A DNA stretch of 64,000 nt from Pseudomonas sp. Irchel 3A7 (GTDB lineage Bacteria > Pseudomonadota > Gammaproteobacteria > Pseudomonadales > Pseudomonadaceae). Positions 55,974 to 64,000 of the stretch are shown here, in pieces; within the stretch, counting starts at the first letter, position 1; the number at the start of each line of letters is the position of its first letter. The DNA lies in NCBI RefSeq assembly GCF_900187565.1, contig NZ_FYED01000004.1, positions 310,001 through 374,000 on the forward strand, in the 5' to 3' direction. The notes under the pieces were generated by a model. The model was not told where the DNA came from, made no database searches, and worked only from the letters and a program-made list of their open reading frames with translations. The position numbers and the translations under genes are program-made.

Positions 55974-56125
55974 TGGTGGGAGCGAGCCTGCTCGCGAAGG
56001 GGGAGTCAGCTTCAACATCGATGTTGACTGGCACACCGCTTTCGCGAGCAGGCTCGCTCCCACATTCGATCGCGTTTCCTCAGGGTAAATGCGGTCAAAT
56101 GTGGGAGCGAGCCTGCTCGCGAAGG
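55974..56125. repeat. three REP units
   Basis: Copies at 55975-56001, 56040-56065 (reverse) and 56099-56125 of the GGAGCGAGCCTGCTCGCGAAG unit, between catA and benR. Confidence 0.87.
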
Positions 56126-56222
56126 AGCCGGAAAAGCCCACAGGTCGGTCTACTGACACACCGCCACCCGTACTGCCCTAGAATGACCTGATGCACCCCA
56201 TAAGAACAACGAGAGTGACCTG

Positions 56223-57182
56223 ATGATGCAAGTGCAACTGTTGAGTCAGCGCAGCACTGTATTCGACCATGCCGACCCCTACGCGGTGTCGGGCTACGTC
56301 AATCAGCATGTCGGCAACCATTGCATCCTCATGCCCCGCGCCGGGCGGCCGCTGGCCAGTCTCAACCACCGCAAATTTGCCAGCCTGGACCTGTGCCGCA
56401 TCAGCTACGGCGGCAGCGTTCGCGTCACTTCGGGCGCGCTGGAAAGCATCTATCACTTGCAAGTGTTGCTGCAGGGCAATTGCCTGTGGCGCGGACACGG
56501 GCAGGAGCACTACTTCGCCCCCGGTGAATTACTGCTGATCAACCCCGACGATCCGGTCGACCTGACGTACTCCGACGATTGCGAAAAATTCATCCTCAAA
56601 GTCCCCACGACGCTGCTTGAGTCCGTCTGCGATGAGCAGCGTTGGCGCTATCCGGGGCAGGGCGTACGGTTTCTGGAGAACCGTTATCAGCTCAATGAAC
56701 TCGAAGGTTTCGTCGGCCTGCTGGCGATGATCTGCCAGGAAGCCGAAGCCACCGAGCAGATCCCCAAGGTGCAGGAGCACTACGCGCAGATCATCGTCAG
56801 CAAGATGCTCAGCCTGATGAAAACCAACGTCAGCCGACTCGAACTCGGCTCGCAGACCGCCACTTTCGAAGCGATTGCCGACTACATCGCCCGCAATCTC
56901 AAGCAGAACATCGACAGCGAAGAACTGGCGCGCCAGGCGCACATGAGTTTGCGCTCGTTGTACGGCCTGTTCGAACGCAACGCCGACACCACCCCGAAAA
57001 ACTACATCCGCCAAAAACGCCTGGAGCGCATCAACGCCTGCCTGAGCGACCCGACCTGCAATGTGCGCAATGTCACAGAGGTGGCCATGGATTATGGTTT
57101 CCTGCATCTGGGACGGTTCTCCGACAGCTATCGCAAGCAATTCGGCGAATTGCCGTCCGATACCCTCAAGCGGCGCCATTGA
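56223..57182 (+). CDS. benR: AraC/XylS-family activator of benzoate genes
   Basis: 319 residues, strongly like XylS throughout: HADPYAVSGYVNQHVG, LCRISYGGSVRV and GQEHYFAPGELLLINPDDPV in the effector domain, and a double helix-turn-helix at the C terminus (DYGFLHLGRFSDSYRKQFG). It binds benzoate and activates benABC through paired TGCA-N6-GGNTA boxes, which are present upstream of benA. It is separated from benA by 286 bases. Confidence 0.92.
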   Translation: MMQVQLLSQRSTVFDHADPYAVSGYVNQHVGNHCILMPRAGRPLASLNHRKFASLDLCRISYGGSVRVTSGALESIYHLQVLLQGNCLWRGHGQEHYFAPGELLLINPDDPVDLTYSDDCEKFILKVPTTLLESVCDEQRWRYPGQGVRFLENRYQLNELEGFVGLLAMICQEAEATEQIPKVQEHYAQIIVSKMLSLMKTNVSRLELGSQTATFEAIADYIARNLKQNIDSEELARQAHMSLRSLYGLFERNADTTPKNYIRQKRLERINACLSDPTCNVRNVTEVAMDYGFLHLGRFSDSYRKQFGELPSDTLKRRH

Positions 57183-57220
57183 TTTGTTGTAAGCGCAAGT
57201 CTGAATACACCACAAAACCC

Positions 57221-57312
57221 TGTGGGAGCGGGCTTGCCCGCGATGGAGTCGGCACATTCAACAGTGATGTTGTCTGACACACTGCCATCGCGGGCAAGCC
57301 CGCTCCCACAGG
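57221..57312. repeat. REP doublet, GGAGCGGGCTTGCCCGC variant
   Basis: TGTGGGAGCGGGCTTGCCCG and its reverse, a variant core, between benR and the benA promoter. The same variant is found at 60428-60453. Confidence 0.85.
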
Positions 57313-57368
57313 TTTCGAGTCTTGGCAGACATCTATCTCGGTAGCTTCGCTCCGATAAAAAACCATCC

Positions 57369-57404
57369 TGCACAAAACGGATAAAGGTCTGCACCCCGCG
57401 GATA
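57369..57404 (+). promoter_or_regulatory. paired XylS/BenR boxes of the benA promoter
   Basis: Two direct repeats match TGCA-N6-GGNTA exactly: TGCACAAAACGGATA (57369-57383) and TGCACCCCGCGGATA (57390-57404), 21 bases apart as in the TOL Pm promoter. A TAGCAT (57426-57431) sits where the -10 would be expected, like TAGGCT of Pm. Confidence 0.87.
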
Positions 57405-57468
57405 GTCCGCTCCATTGCCCCGTCCTAGCATGAGCCTTGCCTGAACAATAACAATGGAGGCGGCGGCC

Positions 57469-58833
57469 ATGACCCTGCGACCCGAATACCTTCACTCCTT
57501 GCTTGAAGACGACCCTGCCCAAGGCATCTATCGCTGCAAGCGCGAGATGTTCACCGATCCACGCCTGTTCGACCTTGAGATGAAACACATCTTCGAAGGC
57601 AACTGGTTGTATCTGGCCCATGAGAGCCAGATCCCCAACGTCAACGACTTCTACACCACCACCATGGGGCGCCAGTCGATCTTCATCGCGCGCAACAAGG
57701 ACGGTGTGCTCAACGCCTTCATCAACGCCTGCAGTCATCGCGGCGCGACCCTGTGCCGGCACAAGTCCGGCAACAAGAGTTCCTACACCTGCCCGTTCCA
57801 CGGCTGGACCTTCAACAACTCCGGCAAGCTGCTCAAAGTCAAAGACCCGGCGAACGCCGGCTACCCCTCGAGCTTCAACTGCGAAGGCTCCCACGACCTG
57901 ACCAAAGTGGCGCGTTTCGAGTCTTATCGCGGCTTCCTGTTCGGCAGCCTGAACGCTGATGTACTGCCTTTGGTCGAGCACCTGGGCGAGTCGGCGAAGA
58001 TCATCGACATGATCGTCGATCAGTCCGCCGATGGCCTGGAAGTGCTGCGCGGTTCGTCCAGCTACATCTACGAAGGCAACTGGAAACTCACCGCGGAAAA
58101 CGGCGCCGATGGCTACCACGTCAGCTCGGTGCACTGGAACTACGCGGCCACCCAGAACCAGCGCAAGCAACGCGAGGCCGGTGACGAAAATCCGACCATG
58201 AGCGCCGGCAGCTGGGCCAAGCAGGGCGGCGGTTTCTATTCCTTCGACAAGGGCCACATGCTGCTCTGGACCCGTTGGGCCAACCCGGAAGACCGTCCGC
58301 TGTACGAACGACGCGACGAGCTGGCCCAGGACTTCGGCAAGGCCCGCGCCGACTGGATGATCGAGAACTCGCGCAACCTGTGCCTGTACCCGAACGTGTA
58401 CCTGATGGACCAGTTCAGCTCGCAAATCCGCATCGCCCGGCCGATCTCGGTCGACCGCACGGAAATCACCATCTACTGCATCGCCCCCAAAGGCGAAAGC
58501 GACCACGCGCGTTCCAGCCGTATTCGCCAGTACGAGGATTTCTTCAACGTCAGCGGCATGGCCACGCCTGACGATCTGGAAGAGTTCCGCTCCTGCCAGA
58601 CCAGCTACCAGGGCAGCGTGACGACCTGGAACGACATGTCCCGTGGCGCCGAGCACTGGATCGAAGGCGCCGATGACGCGGCCAAGGAAATCGACCTGCT
58701 TCCGCTGCTCAGCGGCGTGCGCACCGAAGACGAAGGCCTGTTCGTGCTGCAACACAAATACTGGCAGCAGACCATGCTCAAGGCCCTGGCCGCCGAGCAG
58801 TCGAAGTTGATCGCCGTGGAGGACGTGCAATGA
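57469..58833 (+). CDS. benA: benzoate 1,2-dioxygenase large subunit
   Basis: 454 residues from the ATG after GGAGGCGGC. The Rieske motif is CSHRGATLC...CPFHGW (about 87-112), and the iron site is [16 protein letters not shown] (near 210-225). The sequence is very like P. putida BenA across its length, and benD with its SDR product follows, so benzoate is preferred over anthranilate as substrate. It carries out cis-dihydroxylation of benzoate. Its stop overlaps the benB start (ATGA). Confidence 0.9.
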   Translation: MTLRPEYLHSLLEDDPAQGIYRCKREMFTDPRLFDLEMKHIFEGNWLYLAHESQIPNVNDFYTTTMGRQSIFIARNKDGVLNAFINACSHRGATLCRHKSGNKSSYTCPFHGWTFNNSGKLLKVKDPANAGYPSSFNCEGSHDLTKVARFESYRGFLFGSLNADVLPLVEHLGESAKIIDMIVDQSADGLEVLRGSSSYIYEGNWKLTAENGADGYHVSSVHWNYAATQNQRKQREAGDENPTMSAGSWAKQGGGFYSFDKGHMLLWTRWANPEDRPLYERRDELAQDFGKARADWMIENSRNLCLYPNVYLMDQFSSQIRIARPISVDRTEITIYCIAPKGESDHARSSRIRQYEDFFNVSGMATPDDLEEFRSCQTSYQGSVTTWNDMSRGAEHWIEGADDAAKEIDLLPLLSGVRTEDEGLFVLQHKYWQQTMLKALAAEQSKLIAVEDVQ

Positions 58834-59318
58834 CCATTTCCTTTGATACCGTGCGCGACTTTCTCTACCGCGAAGCGCGTTACCTCGATGACCGGCAGTG
58901 GGATGAGTGGCTGGAGCTGTACGCCCCGGACGCCACTTTCTGGATGCCGTCGTGGGATGACAATGACGAGTTGACCGAAGACCCGCAGCGGGAAATCTCG
59001 CTGATCTGGTACGGCAACCGCACCGGCCTGGAAGACCGCATCTTCCGCATCAAGACCGAGCGCTCCAGCGCAAGCGTTCCGGACACCCGCACGTCCCACA
59101 ACATCAGCAACATCGAGCTGCTGGAACAGGCCGACGGCTTGTGCAAGGTGCGCTTCAACTGGCACACCCTGAGCTTTCGCTACAAGACCGTCGACAGCTA
59201 CTTCGGCAGCAGTTTCTACACCCTTGATGTGCGCGGTGAAAACCCGCTGATCAAAGCCAAGAAAGTGATCCTGAAGAACGATTACGTTCGCCAGGTCATC
59301 GATGTTTACCACTTGTGA
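58830..59318 (+). CDS. benB: benzoate 1,2-dioxygenase small subunit
   Basis: 162 residues of the ring-hydroxylating dioxygenase beta family: [20 protein letters not shown] near the start and a terminal [17 protein letters not shown] strand. No metal site, structural role. Translationally coupled to benA; benC follows after 10 bases. Confidence 0.92.
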   Translation: MTISFDTVRDFLYREARYLDDRQWDEWLELYAPDATFWMPSWDDNDELTEDPQREISLIWYGNRTGLEDRIFRIKTERSSASVPDTRTSHNISNIELLEQADGLCKVRFNWHTLSFRYKTVDSYFGSSFYTLDVRGENPLIKAKKVILKNDYVRQVIDVYHL

Positions 59319-59328
59319 GGCGGCCGTC

Positions 59329-60342
59329 ATGACCCATTCCATTGCGTTCAATTTCGAAGACGGCGTCACCCGGTTCATCGACGCCAATGCCGGTGAAACC
59401 GTGGCCGATGCCGCGTACCGCCAGGGCATCAATATCCCGCTGGACTGCCGCGACGGCGCCTGCGGCACCTGCAAGTGTTTTGCCGAGGCCGGCACCTATG
59501 ATCTGGGCGAGGAGTACATCGAAGATGCCCTCAGCCCGGAAGAGGCCGAGCAGGGTTTCGTCCTGACCTGCCAGATGCGTGCCCAGAGCGATTGCGTGGT
59601 ACGCGTGCCGACGTCGTCGCAAGTCTGCCGTACCCGCCAGGCCAGCTACGAGGCAACCATCAGTGCGGTGCGCCAGTTGTCCGACAGCACCATCGCGCTG
59701 TCGATCAAGGGCGAGGCGTTGAGCAAACTGGCGTTCCTGCCGGGGCAGTACGTGAACCTGGGCATTCCCGGCAGCGAGCAGACCCGCGCGTACTCCTTCA
59801 GCTCGTTGCAACGAGACGGCGAAGTCAGCTTCCTGATTCGCAACGTGCCTGGCGGCTTGATGAGCAGTTTCCTCACCGGCATGGCCAAGGCCGGCGACAG
59901 CATGAGCCTGGCAGGTCCCCTGGGCAGTTTCTATCTGCGCGACATCCGCCGGCCGTTGTTGCTGCTGGCCGGTGGCACCGGGCTGGCGCCGTTCACCGCG
60001 ATGCTGGAGAAAATCGCCGAGCAGGGCAGTGATCATCCGTTGCACTTGATCTACGGCGTGACCCAGGATTTCGACCTGGTGGAAATGGATCGGCTGGAAG
60101 CTTTCGCCGCGCGCATTCCCAACTTCAGCTACAGCGCTTGCGTGGCCAGCCCCGATAGCCAGCACCCGCTCAAGGGCTACGTGACCCAGCACATCGAGCC
60201 AAAGCACCTGAACGATGGTGATGTCGATGTCTATCTGTGCGGTCCACCGCCGATGGTCGAGGCGGTCAGCAAGTACATCGGCGAGCAAGGCATCAAGCCT
60301 GCGAACTTCTACTACGAAAAATTTGCCGCCAGCGCGGCATAA
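59329..60342 (+). CDS. benC: benzoate dioxygenase reductase
   Basis: 337 residues from the ATG after GAGGCGGCC. Plant-type ferredoxin at the N terminus (CRDGACGTCKCF near 41-52, plus the fourth Cys near 83), then an FAD domain (RAYSFSS near 155) and an NADH domain (AGGTGLAPF near 220). It supplies electrons to BenAB. The upstream in-frame codons are not used. Confidence 0.92.
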   Translation: MTHSIAFNFEDGVTRFIDANAGETVADAAYRQGINIPLDCRDGACGTCKCFAEAGTYDLGEEYIEDALSPEEAEQGFVLTCQMRAQSDCVVRVPTSSQVCRTRQASYEATISAVRQLSDSTIALSIKGEALSKLAFLPGQYVNLGIPGSEQTRAYSFSSLQRDGEVSFLIRNVPGGLMSSFLTGMAKAGDSMSLAGPLGSFYLRDIRRPLLLLAGGTGLAPFTAMLEKIAEQGSDHPLHLIYGVTQDFDLVEMDRLEAFAARIPNFSYSACVASPDSQHPLKGYVTQHIEPKHLNDGDVDVYLCGPPPMVEAVSKYIGEQGIKPANFYYEKFAASAA

Positions 60343-60361
60343 AACTGTGACGACACACCTC

Positions 60362-60453
60362 CTGTGGGAGCTGGCTTGCCAGCGATGAGGGAGTGTCAGT
60401 CAACATATCTGTTATCTGACACACAGCCATCGCGGGCAAGCCCGCTCCCACAG
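60362..60453. repeat. REP doublet (mixed variants)
   Basis: GTGGGAGCTGGCTTGCCAGC and CGCGGGCAAGCCCGCTCC lie between benC and benD. It separates benD from the rest of the operon. Confidence 0.82.
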
Positions 60454-60488
60454 GGATTGTTGTGTCTTTGAAAGTTTGTGGGGAACGC

Positions 60489-61262
60489 ATGAACAGATTT
60501 CAAGAAAAAGTCGCGCTGATCACCGGGGCTGCCCAGGGCATCGGTCGGCGCGTTGCAGAGCGGATGGCGGCGGAAGGGGCGAAGCTGATCCTGGTCGATC
60601 GCTCCGAGCTGGTGTTCGAGGTTCAGCAACACTTGGCGAAAGACAGCCAGGTGCTGGCCCTGACCGCCGACCTGGAGCAGTACGAGGAATGCAGCCGGGT
60701 GATGCAAACGGCCGTCGAGCGCTTTGGTCGTCTCGATGTGTTGATCAATAACGTCGGCGGTACGATCTGGGCCAAGCCGTTCGAGCATTACGAGGCATCG
60801 CAGATCGAGGCCGAGGTCCGCCGTTCGTTGTTCCCGACCTTATGGTGCTGTCACGCCGCGTTGCCCTTCATGCTGGAGCAGGGCAGTGGGGCGATCGTCA
60901 ACGTGTCGTCCATCGCCACCCGCAGTGTCAATCGTGTGCCCTACGGCGCGGCGAAGGGCGGGGTCAATGCGCTGACCGCTTGCCTGGCGTTTGAAACCGC
61001 CGGGCGCGGGGTTCGGGTCAACGCCACGGCACCCGGTGGCACCGAAGCGCCGCCGCGGGTGATTCCACGCAACAGCGCCGAGCAAAGCGCGCAAGAGAAA
61101 GTCTGGTATCAGCAGATCGTCGACCAGACCCTCGACAGCAGTCTGATGAAGCGCTACGGCACGCTGGATGAGCAAGCCGGGGCTATTCTGTTTCTGGCCA
61201 GCGACGATGCGTCCTATATCACCGGTATGGTCATGCCCGTGGGCGGCGGCGATCAGGGCTGA
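60489..61262 (+). CDS. benD: benzoate cis-diol dehydrogenase
   Basis: 257 residues from the ATG of MNRFQEKVALITGAAQGIGR, matching BenD. SDR motifs: TGAAQGIG (about 11-18), NNVGG (near 88) and YGAAKGG (near 157). It oxidises and decarboxylates the 1,2-diol from BenABC to catechol. A REP doublet separates it from benC by 146 bases. Confidence 0.9.
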   Translation: MNRFQEKVALITGAAQGIGRRVAERMAAEGAKLILVDRSELVFEVQQHLAKDSQVLALTADLEQYEECSRVMQTAVERFGRLDVLINNVGGTIWAKPFEHYEASQIEAEVRRSLFPTLWCCHAALPFMLEQGSGAIVNVSSIATRSVNRVPYGAAKGGVNALTACLAFETAGRGVRVNATAPGGTEAPPRVIPRNSAEQSAQEKVWYQQIVDQTLDSSLMKRYGTLDEQAGAILFLASDDASYITGMVMPVGGGDQG

Positions 61263-61304
61263 CACGACGCGCCAACAACTTCATCGAACAATGGAGTCAA
61301 GGTC

Positions 61305-62003
61305 ATGAGCGAAAAACCCACGATTGTGCTGGTCCATGGTTTCTGGGGCGGTGCCGCCCATTGGAACAAAGTCATCGTCAAACTGCTGGGCAAGGGCTAC
61401 ACCCGCATCCAGGCAGTGGAAATACCCCTGACTTCATTGGCCGATGACGCTGAACGCACCCGTAAAATGGTCGCGCAAGTGGCCGGCCCCGTGCTGTTGG
61501 TGGGGCATTCCTATGGCGGTGCGGTGATAACAGAGGCGGGCGATCAACCGAATGTCGTGGGCCTGGTTTATATCGCTGCGTTCGCGCCGGACACCGGTGA
61601 AAGCCCCGGCGGCATTACGCAACGGCATCTGCCGGCGGCAGCAGCCAACCTGGCCCCCGACAGCGACGGTTATCTGTGGGTCAAGCCTGAGCTCTACCAT
61701 GAGAGCTTCTGCCAGGACTTGCCGGCGACCGAAGGACTGGTCATGGGCATCACCCAGAAAGCCCCCTTGGCCAGCACCTTTGGCGACACGATCAGCACCG
61801 TGGCGTGGAAGAACAAACCGTCTTGGTATCAGGTGTCGGCCGATGACCGGATGATCGCGCCGCAGAACCAGCAATGGATGGCGGGGCGGCTGAACGCCAG
61901 GGAGATCCTGACCTTGAACGCCAGCCATGCATCCCTGGCTTCACAACCAGCCGAGATTGCCGCGTTTATCGACAGGGCCGCGACGGCATTGGCCACGGCG
62001 TAG
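61305..62003 (+). CDS. cytosolic alpha/beta hydrolase
   Basis: 232 residues with no signal peptide. Oxyanion HGFWGGAAHW (near 12), nucleophile GHSYGG (near 68) and terminal His in NASHASLASQP. It shares motif spacing and the KNKPSWYQVSADD segment with the exported hydrolase at 36452-37225, so the two are paralogs. It lies after benD with an independent ribosome site. The substrate is unknown. Confidence 0.83.
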   Translation: MSEKPTIVLVHGFWGGAAHWNKVIVKLLGKGYTRIQAVEIPLTSLADDAERTRKMVAQVAGPVLLVGHSYGGAVITEAGDQPNVVGLVYIAAFAPDTGESPGGITQRHLPAAAANLAPDSDGYLWVKPELYHESFCQDLPATEGLVMGITQKAPLASTFGDTISTVAWKNKPSWYQVSADDRMIAPQNQQWMAGRLNAREILTLNASHASLASQPAEIAAFIDRAATALATA

Positions 62004-62009
62004 AGAAAC

Positions 62010-62372
62010 TTACAGGCGACGTTGAAACGCTCTGACGATACTGAGCGTGGCGTCGCTGGTGCTCAGGTTTTGTACCGCATCCAGCGGAAACCAGATGCAG
62101 TCGAAGATTTCATTTCGTGGCCGCGCCTGATCCAGATTGATCACGGAGGCCTCGAAAACGTGGTGCCGGGTGCTGCCGGTTTCCAGTTCCATCAGGTACA
62201 GCATGTCATCGACATCAAGCCCGGTTTCTTCCTGTAGTTCGCGCATGGCTGCGCCCGCCACCGTTTCACCGGGCTCGACTTTGCCGCCGGGCAACATCCA
62301 GCGACTCCTCGGTTTGCGCACCAGGAGAATGTGACGGTCCTGCTCGCAAATGACGGTTGCGCGTACTTTCAT
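62010..62372 (-). CDS. NUDIX hydrolase
   Basis: 120 residues from the ATG at 62370-62372, after AGGCAATAC. The Nudix box is [17 protein letters not shown] (near 34-56), complete. It is related to MutT-like and DUF3-type NTP pyrophosphatases. It is convergent with the hydrolase, 6 bases away. Substrate unknown. Confidence 0.86.
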   Translation of the reverse strand: MKVRATVICEQDRHILLVRKPRSRWMLPGGKVEPGETVAGAAMRELQEETGLDVDDMLYLMELETGSTRHHVFEASVINLDQARPRNEIFDCIWFPLDAVQNLSTSDATLSIVRAFQRRL

Positions 62373-62590
62373 GTATTGCCTGATAGCTCTTTGACATAAA
62401 TTTGTCATAAAACTGCAATATTCGCGCCGGATTCGTTTTGCCGGAATTTGCCTGTTTAGAGCGGTTGTCACGCCTGAAAGTGCAATCCAATGACGGAATA
62501 CTGACACGACGTCTGGTCGGCCTTTCGGCAAAGGGTGGGTGTAAGGTAGGCACGTTAGCTTTGGATATCATTGCGAAGATGGAGGTGACC

Positions 62591-62782
62591 ATGAGTGTTC
62601 CGATGCTGAACAAGATGCACATGAACGGTTATGACCTGGTCAGCGTGAACAACGGCCCATGGCGGGTCTGCACCAAAGGTGATCGACTCGGGTCGTTTGG
62701 CAGCCGAGAGGAAGCGCTGGCGTTTGCGGCGTCTCTTCCTGGCTACAAGTCGCGGCCGAGCAAACAGGCGCGCAGCCAGTAA
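62591..62782 (+). CDS. small DUF2188-like protein
   Basis: 63 residues from the ATG preceded by a perfect GGAGGTGA. The pattern NNGPWRVCTKGDRLGSFGSREEA resembles short DUF2188-type proteins. Function unknown. It is independent, with promoter space of about 220 bases on the left. Confidence 0.75.
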   Translation: MSVPMLNKMHMNGYDLVSVNNGPWRVCTKGDRLGSFGSREEALAFAASLPGYKSRPSKQARSQ

Positions 62783-62807
62783 CCCGATCCAGTGGCGCGC
62801 GGTTATT

Positions 62808-62930
62808 GTGGCGAGGGGATTTATCCCCGTTGGGCTGCGAAGCGGCCCCGAGCGTTACTTCAGACAAATACAAGTTGTCCGGATTTTACGACTGCTTCGC
62901 AGCCGAACGGGGATAAATCCCCTCGCCACA
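62808..62930. repeat. second REP family, inverted pair
   Basis: GTGGCGAGGGGATTTATCCC at the left and GGGATAAATCCCCTCGCCAC at the right, with GGGCTGCGAAGCGGC and GACTGCTTCGCAGCC inside. Same family as 15145-15285. Confidence 0.87.
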
Positions 62931-62963
62931 TTTTTCCACCCACGTGGAGATTTATTGCCGGGG

Positions 62964-63317
62964 CTAGTAGCCGCCACCTCCACCACCAGAGCGTGATTCC
63001 CTGGCCTTTTGCTGGGTGTTGCTCCATTCGGCACAGGTCATGAAGCTCTTGTGATCGACCTTGCCCCGATCATCGAAACTGACATTGAACGGGTGCTGAT
63101 GACCGGGTTGGGTCAGCTTGTAATCAAAGCAAGTGCCCGGCTCGACGCTACGGTTCGTGACCGATAACGGTGGGCCGCCGATTTGCTCGACTTGCTCCTT
63201 GCTCATGCCGGTCTCGACCTTGGCCACCAGCGGCTGGTCCCGGTAGATTTGCGAGTTGCTGCTGCAGCCTGGCAATGCCGTGAGCAAGGCGGCGAACATC
63301 AAGAGAGCGCTTTTCAT
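62964..63317 (-). CDS. osmE: osmotically inducible lipoprotein OsmE
   Basis: 117 residues with a lipobox (LPGC, Cys near 18) and a SmpA/OmlA-like domain: GMSKEQVEQIGGPP (near 37-50), FDYKLTQP and FDDRGKVDH. The C terminus is a Gly-rich tail (SGGGGGGY). A Met one codon upstream is an alternative start. It is an outer-membrane lipoprotein induced by osmotic stress in relatives. Confidence 0.82.
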   Translation of the reverse strand: MKSALLMFAALLTALPGCSSNSQIYRDQPLVAKVETGMSKEQVEQIGGPPLSVTNRSVEPGTCFDYKLTQPGHQHPFNVSFDDRGKVDHKSFMTCAEWSNTQQKARESRSGGGGGGY

Positions 63318-63330
63318 CACAGCGTGTCCG

Positions 63331-63570
63331 CTATTGGGGTTTGTTGCGGGTGATGAATTTGGCCTTCACTTCCTCGGCATAGCCCGCCAAGCGTTGCTCA
63401 TCACCCTGGAACAGATCGCACAGCCTCCTGACAGCCTCTGCATCGACATCATTGCCGGTCAGGCGCAACTGCTCTGCGATGCGCAAAAGTTCGACCGCCG
63501 ACCATCGCAGATCCGATGCAAGCCCTTGCAGATCGCGTCGAAGTTCTTGTTCCGATTCGTTAAGCCACAT
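63331..63570 (-). CDS. small helical hypothetical protein
   Basis: 79 residues from the ATG preceded by GCAGGAGGTCATC. Entirely helical pattern (MWLNESEQELRRDLQGLASD), no signal peptide. Function unknown. Fourteen upstream codons are omitted because they precede the ribosome site. Confidence 0.7.
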   Translation of the reverse strand: MWLNESEQELRRDLQGLASDLRWSAVELLRIAEQLRLTGNDVDAEAVRRLCDLFQGDEQRLAGYAEEVKAKFITRNKPQ

Positions 63571-63740
63571 GATGACCTCCTGCAACTCTGCGCCTTGAAA
63601 TTTTAGACCCATTCCAGCGGCAGAGCGTTGTATTCGTCCGATCCCGGGGCGCTTCCTTTGGTCGGGAAGTTTGCGCGATCGGCAAAATTCGCTGTCGTAG
63701 TGAAGTACCGATTTTTCGGCAAGGGCGGGGGACGTTCAAA

Positions 63741-63959
63741 ATGACCGCAACCGATGATTTCAGAGCGCGTGCCCATGAGCTGATTGCCGATCTGGATGCG
63801 GCCACCAGCGAAATGATGAAGCTCATCTCCGAACACCAGCTCAGCGGGCCGGAGTGGGAGCGGGTCAGCCAGTGGCAACATGAAGCCTATGAGCGATGGA
63901 TGACCTATTTGAACGAGCGGTCCTACCCGGGGCCTGGCGACAACAACGCCAGTCGCTGA
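63741..63959 (+). CDS. small helical hypothetical protein
   Basis: 72 residues, mostly helical (ARAHELIADLDAATSEMMKL, then a WMTYLNERSY segment). GGGGGACG lies upstream of the ATG. No family recognised. After it the window ends with 41 bases without a gene. Confidence 0.65.
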   Translation: MTATDDFRARAHELIADLDAATSEMMKLISEHQLSGPEWERVSQWQHEAYERWMTYLNERSYPGPGDNNASR

Positions 63960-64000
63960 GGTTCGGTCATCCATGGCAGTCCGGACGGCGACAGACTACA

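Noticed and set aside
54381..58830. Long minus-strand frames across catA, catB and benA
   Set aside because: They mirror genes with complete catalytic motifs and known lengths, and have no family resemblance.
57469..60342. Anthranilate dioxygenase antABC
   Set aside because: First considered because of the shared family. The close BenA match, the XylS-like regulator with its exact boxes and the following benD point to benzoate dioxygenase.

Overview
The window reads as chromosomal DNA of a soil or plant-associated Pseudomonas, most likely of the P. fluorescens group. The reasons are high-GC coding sequence on both strands, Pseudomonas-typical genes (DUF1652, DUF2790, DUF3087, OsmE, BenR/CatR-controlled aromatic catabolism) and very many REP palindromes with the core GGAGCGAGC..GCTCGC in almost every intergenic gap. 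The organism call is inference; no rRNA or tRNA gene was seen.

Layout. (1) 1-3550, minus strand: an aromatic amine dehydrogenase operon (aauB, mauE, mauD, aauA) followed by a cytochrome c cut by the window edge. (2) 3808-15143: an indole-3-acetic acid (auxin) degradation cluster in the order iacA-B-I-H-C-D-E-F, then an AraC regulator, a FixJ-type response regulator and iacG; a PAS histidine kinase sits between aau and iac. (3) 15298-18904: an APH-type kinase, an AGXT2L-like class III PLP enzyme and an ethanolamine-type permease, read as amino-alcohol use. (4) 19343-22944: a chemoreceptor and an outer-membrane porin. (5) 23682-28279: an AT-rich island with a complete microcin B17-like set mcbABCDEF: a 69-residue Gly/Ser/Cys precursor, azole synthetase subunits and an ABC exporter. 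(6) 28456-30452: a cytochrome c and a phenylacetaldehyde dehydrogenase-like enzyme, then a nested inverted repeat without genes. (7) 31339-41594, all minus strand: MscS channel, CopRS-like two-component system, small exported proteins (two sharing a C-terminal motif), an orphan regulator and PpnN. (8) 41810-47054: DUF3087, a diguanylate cyclase, DUF2784, AzlCD and a YedK/HMCES protein. (9) 47185-51032: a sulfonate-type ABC transporter and a divergent second binding protein. (10) 51185-52425: polysaccharide deacetylase and DUF1652. (11) 52510-61262: catR, catBCA, benR, benABC and benD, with a clear LysR site before catB and a double XylS/BenR site before benA. (12) 61305-64000: hydrolase, NUDIX protein and small genes including osmE.

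How it fits together. Aromatic amines such as tryptamine could be oxidised by the TTQ amine dehydrogenase to aldehydes, then to acids such as IAA by the aldehyde dehydrogenase. IAA is taken by iac to catechol, and benzoate is taken by ben to catechol. catA, catB and catC then carry out ortho cleavage to the enol-lactone stage. The most distinctive locus is the microcin-like cluster: its core carries single, regularly spaced azole-forming residues instead of the adjacent Ser-Cys/Cys-Ser pairs of microcin B17, and no mcbG-type immunity gene follows.
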